64,000 bases of DNA. Origin: Sedimentisphaerales bacterium (GTDB lineage: Bacteria; Planctomycetota; Phycisphaerae; Sedimentisphaerales; Anaerobacaceae). The position numbers were made by a program, and so were the translations under genes. The DNA lies in contig JAFGLV010000033.1 in the NCBI GenBank assembly GCA_016927855.1, positions 27,602 to 91,601 on the forward strand, given 5' to 3'. This document shows positions 27,001 to 35,398 of the stretch, piece by piece. Positions within the stretch are counted from its first letter, which is position 1. Every line of letters starts with the position of its first letter. The notes under the pieces were generated by a model. The model was not told the DNA's origin. It searched no databases and was given only the letters and a program-made list of their open reading frames with translations.

Positions 27001-27434
27001 TCAACCTCGCGTGCTCCGGCGTCCAGGATCGCAAACAGGCATGCAGGCGGACCTTTCCTGACTTGTGCCGGTGCCGCGCCCAAGACCACCGGCCGCTGCA
27101 ACACACAGCGAGCATAGTCGAGCACTTTGCCAAGGACCTTGGAGAAATCCGGGTCTGCCGGGCTCTCTCGTTCGATCGTCGTCAGCAGTTCCGTCTTGAT
27201 GGACGAGTAGAAACTCTGTACGCCCGGATCGTTCCAGAGGCGCCCCAGGATGCTCTTTTCGAAATCGCCTTCGACGGCGTCGGCACCGCCGGTTGCCACA
27301 AAGAACAGCAGGTCGTCCGGCAGTACTTTGGTCAGCTCGTCGAGCTGCGATGCCGCCGGGACCAGCGTTGATGCCCAGGCCACGACCAGCAGCACAGCAA
27401 CACAAATACGTGGGGACCAGCGAAATGTCGTCAT
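24006..27434 (-). CDS. Giant exported protein: DUF3352-like region, pseudopilin-like segment and ankyrin repeats
   Basis: The product is 1142 residues. The ATG at 27434 follows GGGAG, in the same context as its paralog's start, and opens a signal peptide. Residues about 30-590 match the paralog encoded at 27647-29845. At about 591-731 there is a segment like planctomycete pseudopilins: MGILMPALARVRQLAFRM, GIGKACLIYANDHEDRLP and VLFLDSHVEFMK. From about 751 to 1125 runs an array of some ten ankyrin repeats (for example GWTPLLLAARFGYTEIARLL), a protein-binding surface. The ankyrin array is absent from the paralog. Location is probably periplasmic; function is unknown. Confidence 0.85.
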   Translation of the reverse strand: MTTFRWSPRICVAVLLVVAWASTLVPAASQLDELTKVLPDDLLFFVATGGADAVEGDFEKSILGRLWNDPGVQSFYSSIKTELLTTIERESPADPDFSKVLGKVLDYARCVLQRPVVLGAAPAQVRKGPPACLFAILDAGAREVELVGLVNRAEAALGEDEIVETEIGSLRLRRLRDDDDVPLYWGWVGTYLVIAANDVDGLAVKHLASPRATVPPYVRKVPGHGDVLAAYYDHARTLRVIEAIVAQQGGAETFGVVKAALADLGLADLGVAFMRAGFAGPDLVSDAYMEVPEPRTGLLAALGPIESSALSLADAQAVTATAFNCDLAAVYDVIMKVIKTISPQDVCPRAQRGLAQLEAQSGFRIRDGLLKSAAGPVVLYAYPAGKMLDAPMGGFVAVAKVADARLFEETMVRISEFVNAKAEGVLQTGSQTDGAGHTIRIWASSALALAGVMPSWAIVEDQLVIGSNTALCKRGIARIVPKSEGDGALPGAEGYQKVAANLPDRLLGLRYTDSAVQFRQAMIQMQPLWQMMVMMAMQKQVRLPVVLPSLDHIFADMQPTCEYVYLKSDGLYSHYQGPGLDVSLQTTAGGALGMGILMPALARVRQLAFRMTSGTNLSGIGKACLIYANDHEDRLPPDLETLVREVQVSPKSLESKLKPEGFKGPSYIYIAGQTTMMSPRNVVAYDNPAFCEDGVNVLFLDSHVEFMKPDEFRLALRATCRRLGRETPQIRFKNEDVSPDEAQPAGDLRAESIEALHEAAQRGDVQTARRLIEQGTPIDAADGEGQTALYVALRSGQVEVASLLIRAGADVNLHGGTWGTPLFVGARLGQTETVELLIERGADVNSATSTGWTPLLLAARFGYTEIARLLLDAGADIHARTREQMTPLLFAVLHKRPEIERLLIEKGAQFDVFADAMRGDSQAVAAWLRESPEVLRDSVGHLTLLHWAAYCNHLNVAEVLLERGADVDADAQVASPLHWAVRKNHLDLARLLLNSGAHVNAANRDGMRVIHQVVAPEMVELLVECGADVNVRANDDVTPLHFVVSANGHREVLKALLPEDADIDLTYSAEVHLKASEQQAFVVEALLKHGAEVNARASGRITALDMAERLGYEPVARMLRRHGGQRGTELRSNVAGEPTTDP

Positions 27435-27646
27435 GGCCATCTCCCTTCTCACAGGACTGCTCTGCGCCACCGTACACTCGTGCCGATGAGCGTCATTGTA
27501 CGCGATGTCACAGCCTGCGTAAAGGGTCTGTGTCACGGCCGGTGTGGGCAAGGTGGACTGCGTCGACGGTGTGGACGGGGCGCAGCGACCGAGACGCCGC
27601 GCCGAATCCAACCGGCTAACGAAGTCCACCTACGCCCGAACGACCT

Positions 27647-29845
27647 CTAGTCCTTGAACTTGATCTCGGGCATCTCCCGGCCCAAGCGTTTGTAGGTCGC
27701 CTCCAGGGCCTTGCGGAAGGCGTCGGGTTTCATGGCTTCGACGTGACCGTCCAGGAACGCGACGAGGATCGTATCCAGGCCGAACTCCGGGTTCTCGTAG
27801 ATGACCACGGTGTCCTGTGTCGAAGGCGCATTGGCGGAAAGACCCGGGACATAGATATAGCTCGGACCCGTAAATCCCTTAGGCTTGCGCGGCGATTCAG
27901 TGACCTTGGCGTCGCGGTAGTAGGACTGCATCTGCTCCAGTCTCTCGGGAAACTTGTTGTCGTGGTCGTTGGCATACATGTGCAGAGCCACTGCCAATTG
28001 CCTCAAATGCGCCATCGAAGCGACTCTCTTGGCCTGCTCGCGCGCGCGCCCCATCGCCGGCATTGCGATTCCGGCGCCCACGGCCGCTCCGGCGACCCCT
28101 CTGAGGCTGACTTCCAGGCCACTGCCCTGGTAGTGCGAGTAGATGCCGTCGGATGTCGCGTAGCTGTATTCGCACGCCGGCTGCATATCCTGGGCGATCT
28201 GGCTCAGCGAGGGCAGAACGACCGGCAGCTTGATCCCTTGCTGCGTCGCGGCCATCACCGCCACCGGCCAGAGCTGCTGGACCTGCATCAGCATTTGACT
28301 GAACTGCACCGGCGAATCCACATAGCTGAGACTCAGGAGATTCTTCGGCAAGCCCGCCGCGACCTTCTTGAATCCGGCGGTGTCGAGCAGCGACTTCGTC
28401 CCCTCGCCGCGGGACAGTGCCTGCCTGGTCCCCATCTGGCACAGGGCTGTGTTGGAGCCGATGATGACCTGATCGCCGGCGACCGACCAGGTCGGCATCA
28501 CCTGCGCCATGACCAGCATGGGGCTGGTCCAGATATGGATGGTCCGGCCGCCTTCACCGGCCTGCGTGCCGACCTGGAGCATGCCCTGGGCCTTGCTGGC
28601 GATGTATCCACCCAGCGTCGTCATGGTCTTCTCGAACAGCGCGGGGTCGGCCAGCTTGGCGATCACGACGAAACCGCCCATCGGCGCCTCGACCATCTTG
28701 CCGGCCGGAAGCGTGTAACCTACCATCGGACCGGCCAAGCTCTTGAGCAGACCGTCGCGCAACTTGATCTGGATCTCGGATTCAAGGTGGGTGAGCCCCT
28801 TCTGTATCTCCGGATAGGCCTCTTCAGGTGAAACAGTCTGAATCGCATTCATCACGGTGTCGTACATACCGCCAAGATCGCAGTTGAACGTGCAGGCTGC
28901 CACCGCCTGCGCATCGACCAAGCGAAACGCCGACGGGTCTACCGGCTTGAAGGCGGCGTAAATCCCGGTCCTGGGCTCGGGCATCTGGACAAAGCCGTCA
29001 CTGACCAGGTCAGGACCCGCGAAACCCACACGCGCGGCCATGATTCCGAGGTTGTTGAGACCGAGCTGGGCCAGCAATGCCTTAACGTGTCCGATCTCCT
29101 TTTCCCCGCCCTGCGCGGCCGCGAAGGTGTTCATCAAGCCGAAAAGCCTGCCGTAATCGTAGTAGACCGCCAGGGCGTCGCCATGCCCAGGGACCTTGCT
29201 GAGGTATCCCGTCGCTGTCGCGCGGGGCTGGCTGACGTACTTGACGACCTCTCCCTGCGCATCGTTGCCGGCCACGACCAGGTAGTTGCCCACCCAACCC
29301 CAGTACGCCGGGACGCCTTTCGGGCCGCGCATCTTCAGGGAACCGATCTCGACGTCGGCAACCTTCTCTGCACCCAGCACGGCCTCCAGTTTGCTCAGCG
29401 CTGCCACCAGAGCCGGCTTGCGATCGCCTGCATCGACAACGGCGAACAGGCAGGCAGGCGGTCCCTGCTGAACCTGGGCCTGCGCGACGCCAACGACAAT
29501 CGGCCGAGTGCACGCCAGGCGGGCGTATTCCAGCGCCATGCCGATGCTCTGGGGGACGCCTGCGCCGCCTGCGGCCTCTTGCTGGATCTTGGCCATCAGC
29601 TCAGTTTTGAGCGAATTGACGAAGGTCTGGGTGCTCGGGTCGTTCCAGATGCGCCCCATGATGCTCTTTTGGAAGTCGCCTTTGAGAGCGTCGCCTCCGC
29701 TGGTCGCTATGAACATTACCACGTTATCGGGCAGGAGCTTCGTCAGCTCCTCGACGGGGGATGTCGCCGCCGTTGCCGCCGGCGCCAGGCCACCGGCCAG
29801 AACCAGCACGCCGCACAAGCATAGGGTCATTCGAGATGTCGTCAT
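27647..29845 (-). CDS. Exported DUF3352-like protein with pseudopilin-like C-terminus
   Basis: The product is 732 residues. AAGGGAG precedes the ATG at 29845, and a signal peptide follows (MTTSRMTLCLCGVLVLAGG). The main body, for example VEELTKLLPDNVVMFIATSG, resembles DUF3352-type proteins. At about 590 the sequence turns into a pseudopilin-like unit: AMPAMGRAREQAKRVASM, LHMYANDHDNKFPERL and FLDGHVEAMKPDAF. In normal pseudopilins that unit follows a prepilin peptidase site at the N-terminus; here it is internal. It lies 212 bp upstream of its ankyrin-bearing paralog on the same strand. Function is unknown. Confidence 0.82.
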   Translation of the reverse strand: MTTSRMTLCLCGVLVLAGGLAPAATAATSPVEELTKLLPDNVVMFIATSGGDALKGDFQKSIMGRIWNDPSTQTFVNSLKTELMAKIQQEAAGGAGVPQSIGMALEYARLACTRPIVVGVAQAQVQQGPPACLFAVVDAGDRKPALVAALSKLEAVLGAEKVADVEIGSLKMRGPKGVPAYWGWVGNYLVVAGNDAQGEVVKYVSQPRATATGYLSKVPGHGDALAVYYDYGRLFGLMNTFAAAQGGEKEIGHVKALLAQLGLNNLGIMAARVGFAGPDLVSDGFVQMPEPRTGIYAAFKPVDPSAFRLVDAQAVAACTFNCDLGGMYDTVMNAIQTVSPEEAYPEIQKGLTHLESEIQIKLRDGLLKSLAGPMVGYTLPAGKMVEAPMGGFVVIAKLADPALFEKTMTTLGGYIASKAQGMLQVGTQAGEGGRTIHIWTSPMLVMAQVMPTWSVAGDQVIIGSNTALCQMGTRQALSRGEGTKSLLDTAGFKKVAAGLPKNLLSLSYVDSPVQFSQMLMQVQQLWPVAVMAATQQGIKLPVVLPSLSQIAQDMQPACEYSYATSDGIYSHYQGSGLEVSLRGVAGAAVGAGIAMPAMGRAREQAKRVASMAHLRQLAVALHMYANDHDNKFPERLEQMQSYYRDAKVTESPRKPKGFTGPSYIYVPGLSANAPSTQDTVVIYENPEFGLDTILVAFLDGHVEAMKPDAFRKALEATYKRLGREMPEIKFKD

Positions 29846-30341
29846 GGCTGTCTCCCTTCTCAAAAAAGTATGGATCTTTCCGCGAAACCCTGCACGAATA
29901 CCGCAGGCGTGATCGTACCCCATCTGCCGCCTGCGGACAAGCATACACTATCGCCAGAAATCAACGGTCCGCCGGGGGCCTCTGGGCCCGGCCCGGCGAG
30001 CCGCCCTTTTACCGGACAGACGCCCCGTTGGCGGGAATATTCACGGGATTCATAGATCGCGTGTGATTTCGGCGCCGACGTGGCCCCGGAGCGGGAAACC
30101 CGGCACGCACAACACTGCCCTTGGCGACCGAGACAGGCTATTCAGGCCGGGCCTGGATAACTGCTCCCCCCAACGCAAAGGACCCGAACAGCACACCACG
30201 ACTGGCGTGCACACCGAATGTCGGCAAAGAATTCAGGTATTGCCTGACCTTCTCTACAACTGCTGTTTCAACCATCCCAGCATCTCCGTCGCCTATCTGG
30301 AAGGGCACGGATTCAGAGAGCATCGTGTGCCGGAATCCTGC

Positions 30342-30453
30342 TGTCATATCGAGCGGAGCGAAGCGCAGTCGAGATATCTGGCTGCGGGCGAAACACCCGC
30401 CCCCCTCTCGGCCAGATTCCTCCGCGCGGGCTTCGCCCTTGGTCGGAATGACA
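30342..30453. repeat. Dispersed inverted-repeat element (TGTCAT...AATGACA type)
   Basis: tgtcatatcgagcggagcga begins and ggtcggaatgaca ends the element. An internal hairpin is formed by atatctggc...ggccagatt. This looks like the widespread non-coding repeat with the TGTCATTCTGAGCG-type end found in many bacteria. It lies in the 650-bp gap between the paralog pair and the PIN-like gene; the rest of that gap (29846-30341) shows no gene. Confidence 0.65.
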
Positions 30454-30494
30454 ACGCCGCCAAAGGCTCCCGCCGAGCAACCGTCCTGTGCCCC

Positions 30495-31352
30495 CTACTG
30501 CGCCCAATCGCACCGATACGACTCCGACACCTCCTCCAAACTCGAGAACACGTCCTTCTCCGGAAACGCCGCACGAGCCAGTTCGATCAGTCCTTTGTCT
30601 TTCGTGATGATGCCATCTGCGCGGCTCAGCAGCAATACGTAGTCCAAGTCGTTGCGATCATGTTCCGCATGGTCGTCGCGAGGTGCTCCAGTCTGGCGGA
30701 TGTAATGATGGTCGTACATCATCGCGATCACAAGGCGCACGTATTGCCAGGCAATCCAATCAGGCGACAGGCAGAACCTCCTCGACCCTCCGATCAAGTC
30801 AGAAGGAAGCAATGCCACCGCCAAATCATGCACGTTCATCTTGGCGACGGCCGCCAAGAATTCCTTGAGCCTGTCGCTGCGGTTTCCCTGATAGGCCTTC
30901 GACACTGCAACCGTGCCGGGGTGCTCACGATCAATGGCCTCCTTCAGTTGTTGGCTCCGCTCGACGAGTTCAAACTGTGCCACCTCGTTCCGCGACTGCA
31001 CCACAATCTCCAGGATTTCTGAGTCGACCATTGCTTCAAGGGACGCCAACTCATTTCCTATCTTGTTGGTGGCATCCGAATCCACGAGAGTAAGAGGATA
31101 GGGCTCACAAGACTCTGCTTCCTTCTGGAGAAGCCCAATGCTGCTCTGGCAGAAGCGCGCTCCCATCTCGATGAGGGTCTGGAACCTACGAAGCAACCCC
31201 TTAGCATCTTGCTTTGTCGCAGTTGCACATTCATACAAGAGCGTATCAGAGAGAACCAGGAGATGGCTCTTCGCAAAGTCACAAAGACTGTGGAGGCCGA
31301 TTCCGATGAGCGCGTCTTTGTCGATGACGATTAGCTTCGGTCTGGGCATCAT
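30495..31352 (-). CDS. PIN-like domain protein
   Basis: The product is 285 residues. It opens with KLIVIDKDALIGIGLH, where the Asp fits the first PIN acidic residue. Near the end NDLDYVLLLSRADGIITKDK holds the later acidic cluster of a PIN or NYN-like nuclease. The middle 150 residues are helical and unlike small toxin PINs. The start overlaps the end of aroDE by four bases, so it is probably translated with it, an odd partner for shikimate enzymes. No antitoxin-like gene is adjacent. The nuclease call is inference from two motifs. Confidence 0.55.
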   Translation of the reverse strand: MMPRPKLIVIDKDALIGIGLHSLCDFAKSHLLVLSDTLLYECATATKQDAKGLLRRFQTLIEMGARFCQSSIGLLQKEAESCEPYPLTLVDSDATNKIGNELASLEAMVDSEILEIVVQSRNEVAQFELVERSQQLKEAIDREHPGTVAVSKAYQGNRSDRLKEFLAAVAKMNVHDLAVALLPSDLIGGSRRFCLSPDWIAWQYVRLVIAMMYDHHYIRQTGAPRDDHAEHDRNDLDYVLLLSRADGIITKDKGLIELARAAFPEKDVFSSLEEVSESYRCDWAQ

Positions 31353-32917
31353 CGCAGGCTGTCCAGCACGACGTTTCGCATCAGATCACTGTCAGCGGTT
31401 TGGCCGGTGAAGAGCTTGAATTGGGCCATCGCCTGGTTGACGAACATGGCGACGCCGTCGATGGTCTTGGCGCCGGCGGCTTTGGCTTGCTTGAGCAGAA
31501 GCGTCTCGGCGGGGTTGTAGACGGTGTCGAAGACCGCCATGTCGGGCTTGAGGACCTCGGACGGGACGGGCCTGGCGTCCACCTTGGGGGACATGCCAAT
31601 GCTGGTGCAATTGATGATGAGCTTCGCGTGAAGGGCCGGGAGAGCATCAAGGCCGGCGCTGGCGCAGCCGAAATCGGCGGCGAGTTTTTCGGCACGTTCG
31701 ATAGTACGGTTGTAGATCGTCACGTTCGCGCCAGCGTCCGTCAGGCCCGCCACGAGGGCGCGCGCGACGCCACCGGCACCGACTACCGCTACCGGCATGT
31801 CGCGGAGGCCGCAACGTGTGATTCCCATGCCTTCCTCGATCGCGTCGAGAGCGCCGGCGTAGTCGGTGTTGTAGGCTGCCAAGCGTTGCCCGTCGCTCGT
31901 CGCTCGTCGCTCGACGACCAGGGTATTGGCGGCACCGATCTTGTCGGCGAGGGGCTCGACGAAGCCGCCTCTCGCATGGACGTATTCCAGGGCGCTGTGC
32001 TTGTGGGGGATCGTGACGCTGAAACCGCGGAAGTCCAGCCAGGGTCGCTCCCAGACGTTGTCGAGGAAGGTGAACAGCTCGTCCCGGCCGCCCTGCACGA
32101 GCAAGGGCAGGTAGAACCGGTTCATCCGCAGGTCCGCGAAGCACGCGTTGTGGATGGCCGGGCTGAGCGAATGGCCCACCGGGTCGGCAATCACTCCGAA
32201 CAGCTCCGTCTCGGCGTTGACCGTGTCGTAGCGGTAGAGCCTCCTGAACTGGTCGAGAGTCACCTGTCCCGGTGCGGTGCCGCTGGCTTCGTCCAGGCTG
32301 GCAAACGTCACCAAGCCACCCAGTTTGGGAGCCAGGAGACGACTGGCGACCCCCGCCGGTCCCATGCACAACACGATGCAGTTGCCCTCGACCTCGTGCA
32401 GCAGGTCGAAGGCGGCAAAGCAATCGTTGATATGGCCGGCCGTATAGACCAGCTTCGGGATAGCCTGTGGGCAGGCCTCGACGATATCCCGGCGCAGACG
32501 CCGGACGTCCGCAAAGGGGCGGTCGAAGTCGTGGGCGGACACGATCAGCCTGCATCCCGGCTTTGGCGCCAAGGCGGCTTCGATCGTGCGACGCACGTGC
32601 TCCTGGCGGAAATTGACGAATTCGGCGTCGACGAACTCCGCTCCCGCTTCGACAGCGGTGGTCAGCACCTCAAGCCGCAGAGACTCAGGGTAATCCGCTG
32701 CGCCACCCTCGCGCCGGTCCCGACATGTGACGATTATCGGCACGCCGGTCACATCCCGGACCTCCCCCAGCAGGCGTCCGGCCATCTCCGGTGTCAAGCC
32801 TTCCAGGTAGTCGGTCCGTAGTTCGAGCATCTCGGCGCCGCCGGCCACCGCGCGGGCTGCCTGCTCCCGCGCCAGTACCGGATTCTGAGCCGATATGGGA
32901 ACCGCCAAGTACGTCAT
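31349..32917 (-). CDS. aroDE: Fused type I 3-dehydroquinate dehydratase / shikimate dehydrogenase
   Basis: The product is 522 residues from ATG 32917. The first half is type I dehydroquinase (AroD): MLELRTDYLEG, IIVTCRDRREGG, catalytic His in LIVSAHDFDRP and Schiff-base Lys in IPKLVYTAGH. The second half is shikimate dehydrogenase (AroE): VIADPVGHSLSPAIHNACF, VTIPHKHSAL with the catalytic Lys, NTDYAGAL, and the NADP loop VVGAGGVARALVAGL. It performs steps 3 and 4 of the shikimate pathway in the cytoplasm, as in plants and some planctomycetes and chlamydiae. It is divergent from aroB. A 7-bp tandem repeat lies in the AroE part at 31891-31911. Confidence 0.95.
   Translation of the reverse strand: MTYLAVPISAQNPVLAREQAARAVAGGAEMLELRTDYLEGLTPEMAGRLLGEVRDVTGVPIIVTCRDRREGGAADYPESLRLEVLTTAVEAGAEFVDAEFVNFRQEHVRRTIEAALAPKPGCRLIVSAHDFDRPFADVRRLRRDIVEACPQAIPKLVYTAGHINDCFAAFDLLHEVEGNCIVLCMGPAGVASRLLAPKLGGLVTFASLDEASGTAPGQVTLDQFRRLYRYDTVNAETELFGVIADPVGHSLSPAIHNACFADLRMNRFYLPLLVQGGRDELFTFLDNVWERPWLDFRGFSVTIPHKHSALEYVHARGGFVEPLADKIGAANTLVVERRATSDGQRLAAYNTDYAGALDAIEEGMGITRCGLRDMPVAVVGAGGVARALVAGLTDAGANVTIYNRTIERAEKLAADFGCASAGLDALPALHAKLIINCTSIGMSPKVDARPVPSEVLKPDMAVFDTVYNPAETLLLKQAKAAGAKTIDGVAMFVNQAMAQFKLFTGQTADSDLMRNVVLDSLR
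31891..31911. repeat. Tandem 7-bp repeat (CGTCGCT x3) in aroDE
   Basis: Three perfect copies of cgtcgct, then cgacgac, lie in the variable loop before NTDYAGAL. Gain or loss of a unit would shift the frame. Confidence 0.7.
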
Positions 32918-32985
32918 AGTGGGCCAAGATACCGCGGGAAGGCCCTGTGGCAAAGGCCAAAGGTCTGTGAGAACTTGATTTGGGG

Positions 32986-33014
32986 TTGCATTCGCCTGGC
33001 GGAAATGGTATGTT
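32986..33014 (+). promoter_or_regulatory. Possible sigma-70 promoter for aroB
   Basis: TTGCAT (32986) and TATGTT (33009) are 17 bp apart, about 65 bp before the aroB start in the divergent aroDE-aroB region. The -35 match is weak. Confidence 0.3.
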
Positions 33015-33079
33015 TCAGGTTTCTCGCAATGGGCGGATGAGGGAGAGCTTAGCCTACGGATAGACCCCGGTGAACTCGG

Positions 33080-34180
33080 ATGATGCATGAGCTTGAAATC
33101 AAAGTGCCCAGCGTGGGCGAACGCCGCTACAAGATAGTCATCGGCGCGGGCCTGCTACCGTCGCTCTGGCCGCAGATCAAGGCCGCGTTCGAGACGCACA
33201 GACCCTTTGTGATCACCGACGAGAACGTGGTGGCCGCGGGGCATTTGGATGCTCTGCTGGCCGGCCGAAACGTCCCTTCTTTCGTCATCAGCCCGGCCGG
33301 CGAAATATCCAAGAACATCGGCACAGGCGTAGCCATCATCGAGACAATGGAAAAAGCCTACCTCGGTCGCGATACTGTCGTAGTCGCGCTGGGTGGCGGC
33401 ACAGTGGGCGATATCGCCGGCTTCGCGGCAGCGGTCTTCAAGCGGGGCGTCCCGGTCGTGCAGATGCCGACCACCACTCTCGCCCAAGCCGATTCAGCCG
33501 TCGGCGGCAAGACCGGTGTCGACTCGAGCGTCAGCAAGAACGCCTTCGGGTCCTTCTGGCACCCGGCGGCGGTCTATATCGACGTCGCGACCCTCGCGAC
33601 TCTCGACGAGCGACAATACCGCGCAGGCCTGGTGGAATCGGTCAAGCACGCCCTGATCGCCGACGCAGCGTATTTCCAGTACCTGGAGGACAATCTCGAC
33701 GCGATCTTGGGCCGTGATCCGGCCGTCCTGGCGACTGTCGCCCGGCACAACTGCGAGATCAAGGGCCGTGTCGTCGAGGCCGATCCCAACGAGCGCAACC
33801 AGCGGCGGATGCTCAACTATGGACACACAATCGGACACGCGGTCGAGTCCGCCAGCAACTACGATCTACTCCACGGCGAGGCAGTGGCCATTGGGATCGT
33901 CGCGGCCGGGCTGATCGAGATCGAGATGGGCCTTTCCGAGCCGGACCGGCTCGAGCGAATCCGGACGATTCTCGAAAAACTCGGCGTGCCGGTGATATTG
34001 CCCGCCGAAATGGACGAAAACCGACTCATCGACATTGTCAAACGCGACAAGAAGGCGATCGAGCGCTGGCCCAGGTTCGTGCTGCTTGCCCGGCTGGGTC
34101 AAGTCCACCATCCCGACGGCCAGTTCGCCGTGGAGGTGGATCGCAAGGTCGTCGAAGGCGTGCTCAAGAAGATCAAGTAA
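33080..34180 (+). CDS. aroB: 3-dehydroquinate synthase
   Basis: The product is 366 residues, the usual length. NAD-binding GGGTVGDIAGFAAAVFKRG, MPTTTLAQADSAVGGKTGVD, the Zn-ligand Glu in RAGLVESVKHALI, and the Zn-ligand His residues in NYGHTIGHAVE and LLHGEAVAIG are all present. It converts DAHP to 3-dehydroquinate, step 2 of the shikimate pathway, in the cytoplasm. It is divergent from aroDE with a 162-bp gap. The start is one of two adjacent ATG codons. Confidence 0.97.
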   Translation: MMHELEIKVPSVGERRYKIVIGAGLLPSLWPQIKAAFETHRPFVITDENVVAAGHLDALLAGRNVPSFVISPAGEISKNIGTGVAIIETMEKAYLGRDTVVVALGGGTVGDIAGFAAAVFKRGVPVVQMPTTTLAQADSAVGGKTGVDSSVSKNAFGSFWHPAAVYIDVATLATLDERQYRAGLVESVKHALIADAAYFQYLEDNLDAILGRDPAVLATVARHNCEIKGRVVEADPNERNQRRMLNYGHTIGHAVESASNYDLLHGEAVAIGIVAAGLIEIEMGLSEPDRLERIRTILEKLGVPVILPAEMDENRLIDIVKRDKKAIERWPRFVLLARLGQVHHPDGQFAVEVDRKVVEGVLKKIK

Positions 34181-34283
34181 ATCGGTGATTACCGATGGAT
34201 GACTGATGCTTTGCCGCGATGGCGCCCGCGCAGGCGCAGCAATCATCAATCATCAGTAATCCATAATCAATGAAGGGCATCCC
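34181..34283. repeat. Imperfect inverted repeat between aroB and the aldolase gene
   Basis: tgattaccgatggatgactg and the complement of catcaatcatcagtaatcca pair imperfectly around a GC-rich core (gatggcgcccgcgcaggcgc). It may be a dispersed palindrome or a terminator; there is no T-run. Confidence 0.4.
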
Positions 34284-35228
34284 ATGTACCGAGAACAGAT
34301 CAAAGTGCTCGACTGCACGATCCGCGACGGCGGCTTGATCAACAATCACTACTTCACCGACGAGTTCGTCCGGGAGGCCTATCGCGCGCTCTCCAAAAGC
34401 GGTATCGACTACATGGAATTCGGCTACCGCAGCAGCAAGGAGCTGAACCCGGTGCAGGAATACGGCGCCTGGAAATACTGCGACGATCACAAGATCCGCG
34501 AGATCATCGACGGCATCGAGTCGAATCTGAAGATCAGCATCATGGTCGATGCCCACCGCGTCCGCGAGCAGGCCTTCGCACCCGCCGACGAGAGTCCCGT
34601 CGACCTGATTCGCGTCGCCACCTACGTCAAAGACATCGACAAGGCCATTGACCTGGCCACTCGCGTCAAGGGGCTCGGCTATGAAGTCAGCGTCAATATC
34701 ATGGCCGTCTCGAAGGAGAACGAGTTCGCCCTGATCGAAGCGCTCGACCAGTTGGCCAAAACGAACGTGGATGTGGTCGTGGTCGTGGATAGCTTCGGCG
34801 CCTTGTACTGCGAGCAGGTCGAGTATCTCGTCAAGCTGTACCGCGAGCACCTGCCGGGCAAGGAGATCGGCATTCACGCGCACAACAACCAGCAGCTTGC
34901 CTTCTCCAACACCATCGAGGGCATCATCCACAACGCCAACTACGTCGACGGCTCGCTCTTCGGCATCGGTCGAGGCCCAGGCAACTGCTGCCTCGAACTG
35001 CTGGTCGGTTTCCTCAAGAATCCGAAATTCAACCTGACCCCAATCCTCAAGTTCATCCAGGACTACATGCTGCCGTTGCGCGAGCAGATCGAGTGGGGTT
35101 ACATCCTGCCTTACATGCTGACCGGCATGATGAACGAGCACCCGCGTGCCGCCATCGCCTATCGCGCCACGCCGGACAAAGACAAATACGCGGAGTTCTA
35201 CGAACGGTTACTCGAGGGCCTCGAATAG
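34284..35228 (+). CDS. HMGL-like aldolase (DRE-TIM metallolyase superfamily)
   Basis: The product is 314 residues. AAGGGC precedes the ATG. LDCTIRDGGLINN carries the DRE-TIM metal/acid motif, and GIHAHNNQQLAF supplies the two His metal ligands. This resembles 4-hydroxy-2-oxovalerate aldolase and related lyases, which make or break a C-C bond next to a carbonyl with a divalent metal. No acylating aldehyde dehydrogenase partner is nearby, so the substrate may differ. It lies 103 bp after aroB on the same strand. Confidence 0.85.
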   Translation: MYREQIKVLDCTIRDGGLINNHYFTDEFVREAYRALSKSGIDYMEFGYRSSKELNPVQEYGAWKYCDDHKIREIIDGIESNLKISIMVDAHRVREQAFAPADESPVDLIRVATYVKDIDKAIDLATRVKGLGYEVSVNIMAVSKENEFALIEALDQLAKTNVDVVVVVDSFGALYCEQVEYLVKLYREHLPGKEIGIHAHNNQQLAFSNTIEGIIHNANYVDGSLFGIGRGPGNCCLELLVGFLKNPKFNLTPILKFIQDYMLPLREQIEWGYILPYMLTGMMNEHPRAAIAYRATPDKDKYAEFYERLLEGLE

Positions 35229-35267
35229 AAGCGGCGGATAGGCACCGAGGCGCGGCGGCAGCGACCG

Positions 35268-35313
35268 CATCCTCGCGCTCGCGCGCCAACCATGCGCGAG
35301 CGTTTGGAGGATG
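35268..35313. terminator. Long hairpin after the aldolase gene
   Basis: catcctcgcgctcgcgc and gcgcgagcgtttggaggatg pair with a short loop. gtcttttactc follows. It can act as a terminator or attenuator before the small DUF1059 gene. Confidence 0.4.
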
Positions 35314-35398
35314 GTCAATTGAGTCTTTTACTCGGCGTCCGAAACCCGCCGGTTGCGGTAATGCTCTCATGGGGACTTCGAATCGAAAGGAGCATACC

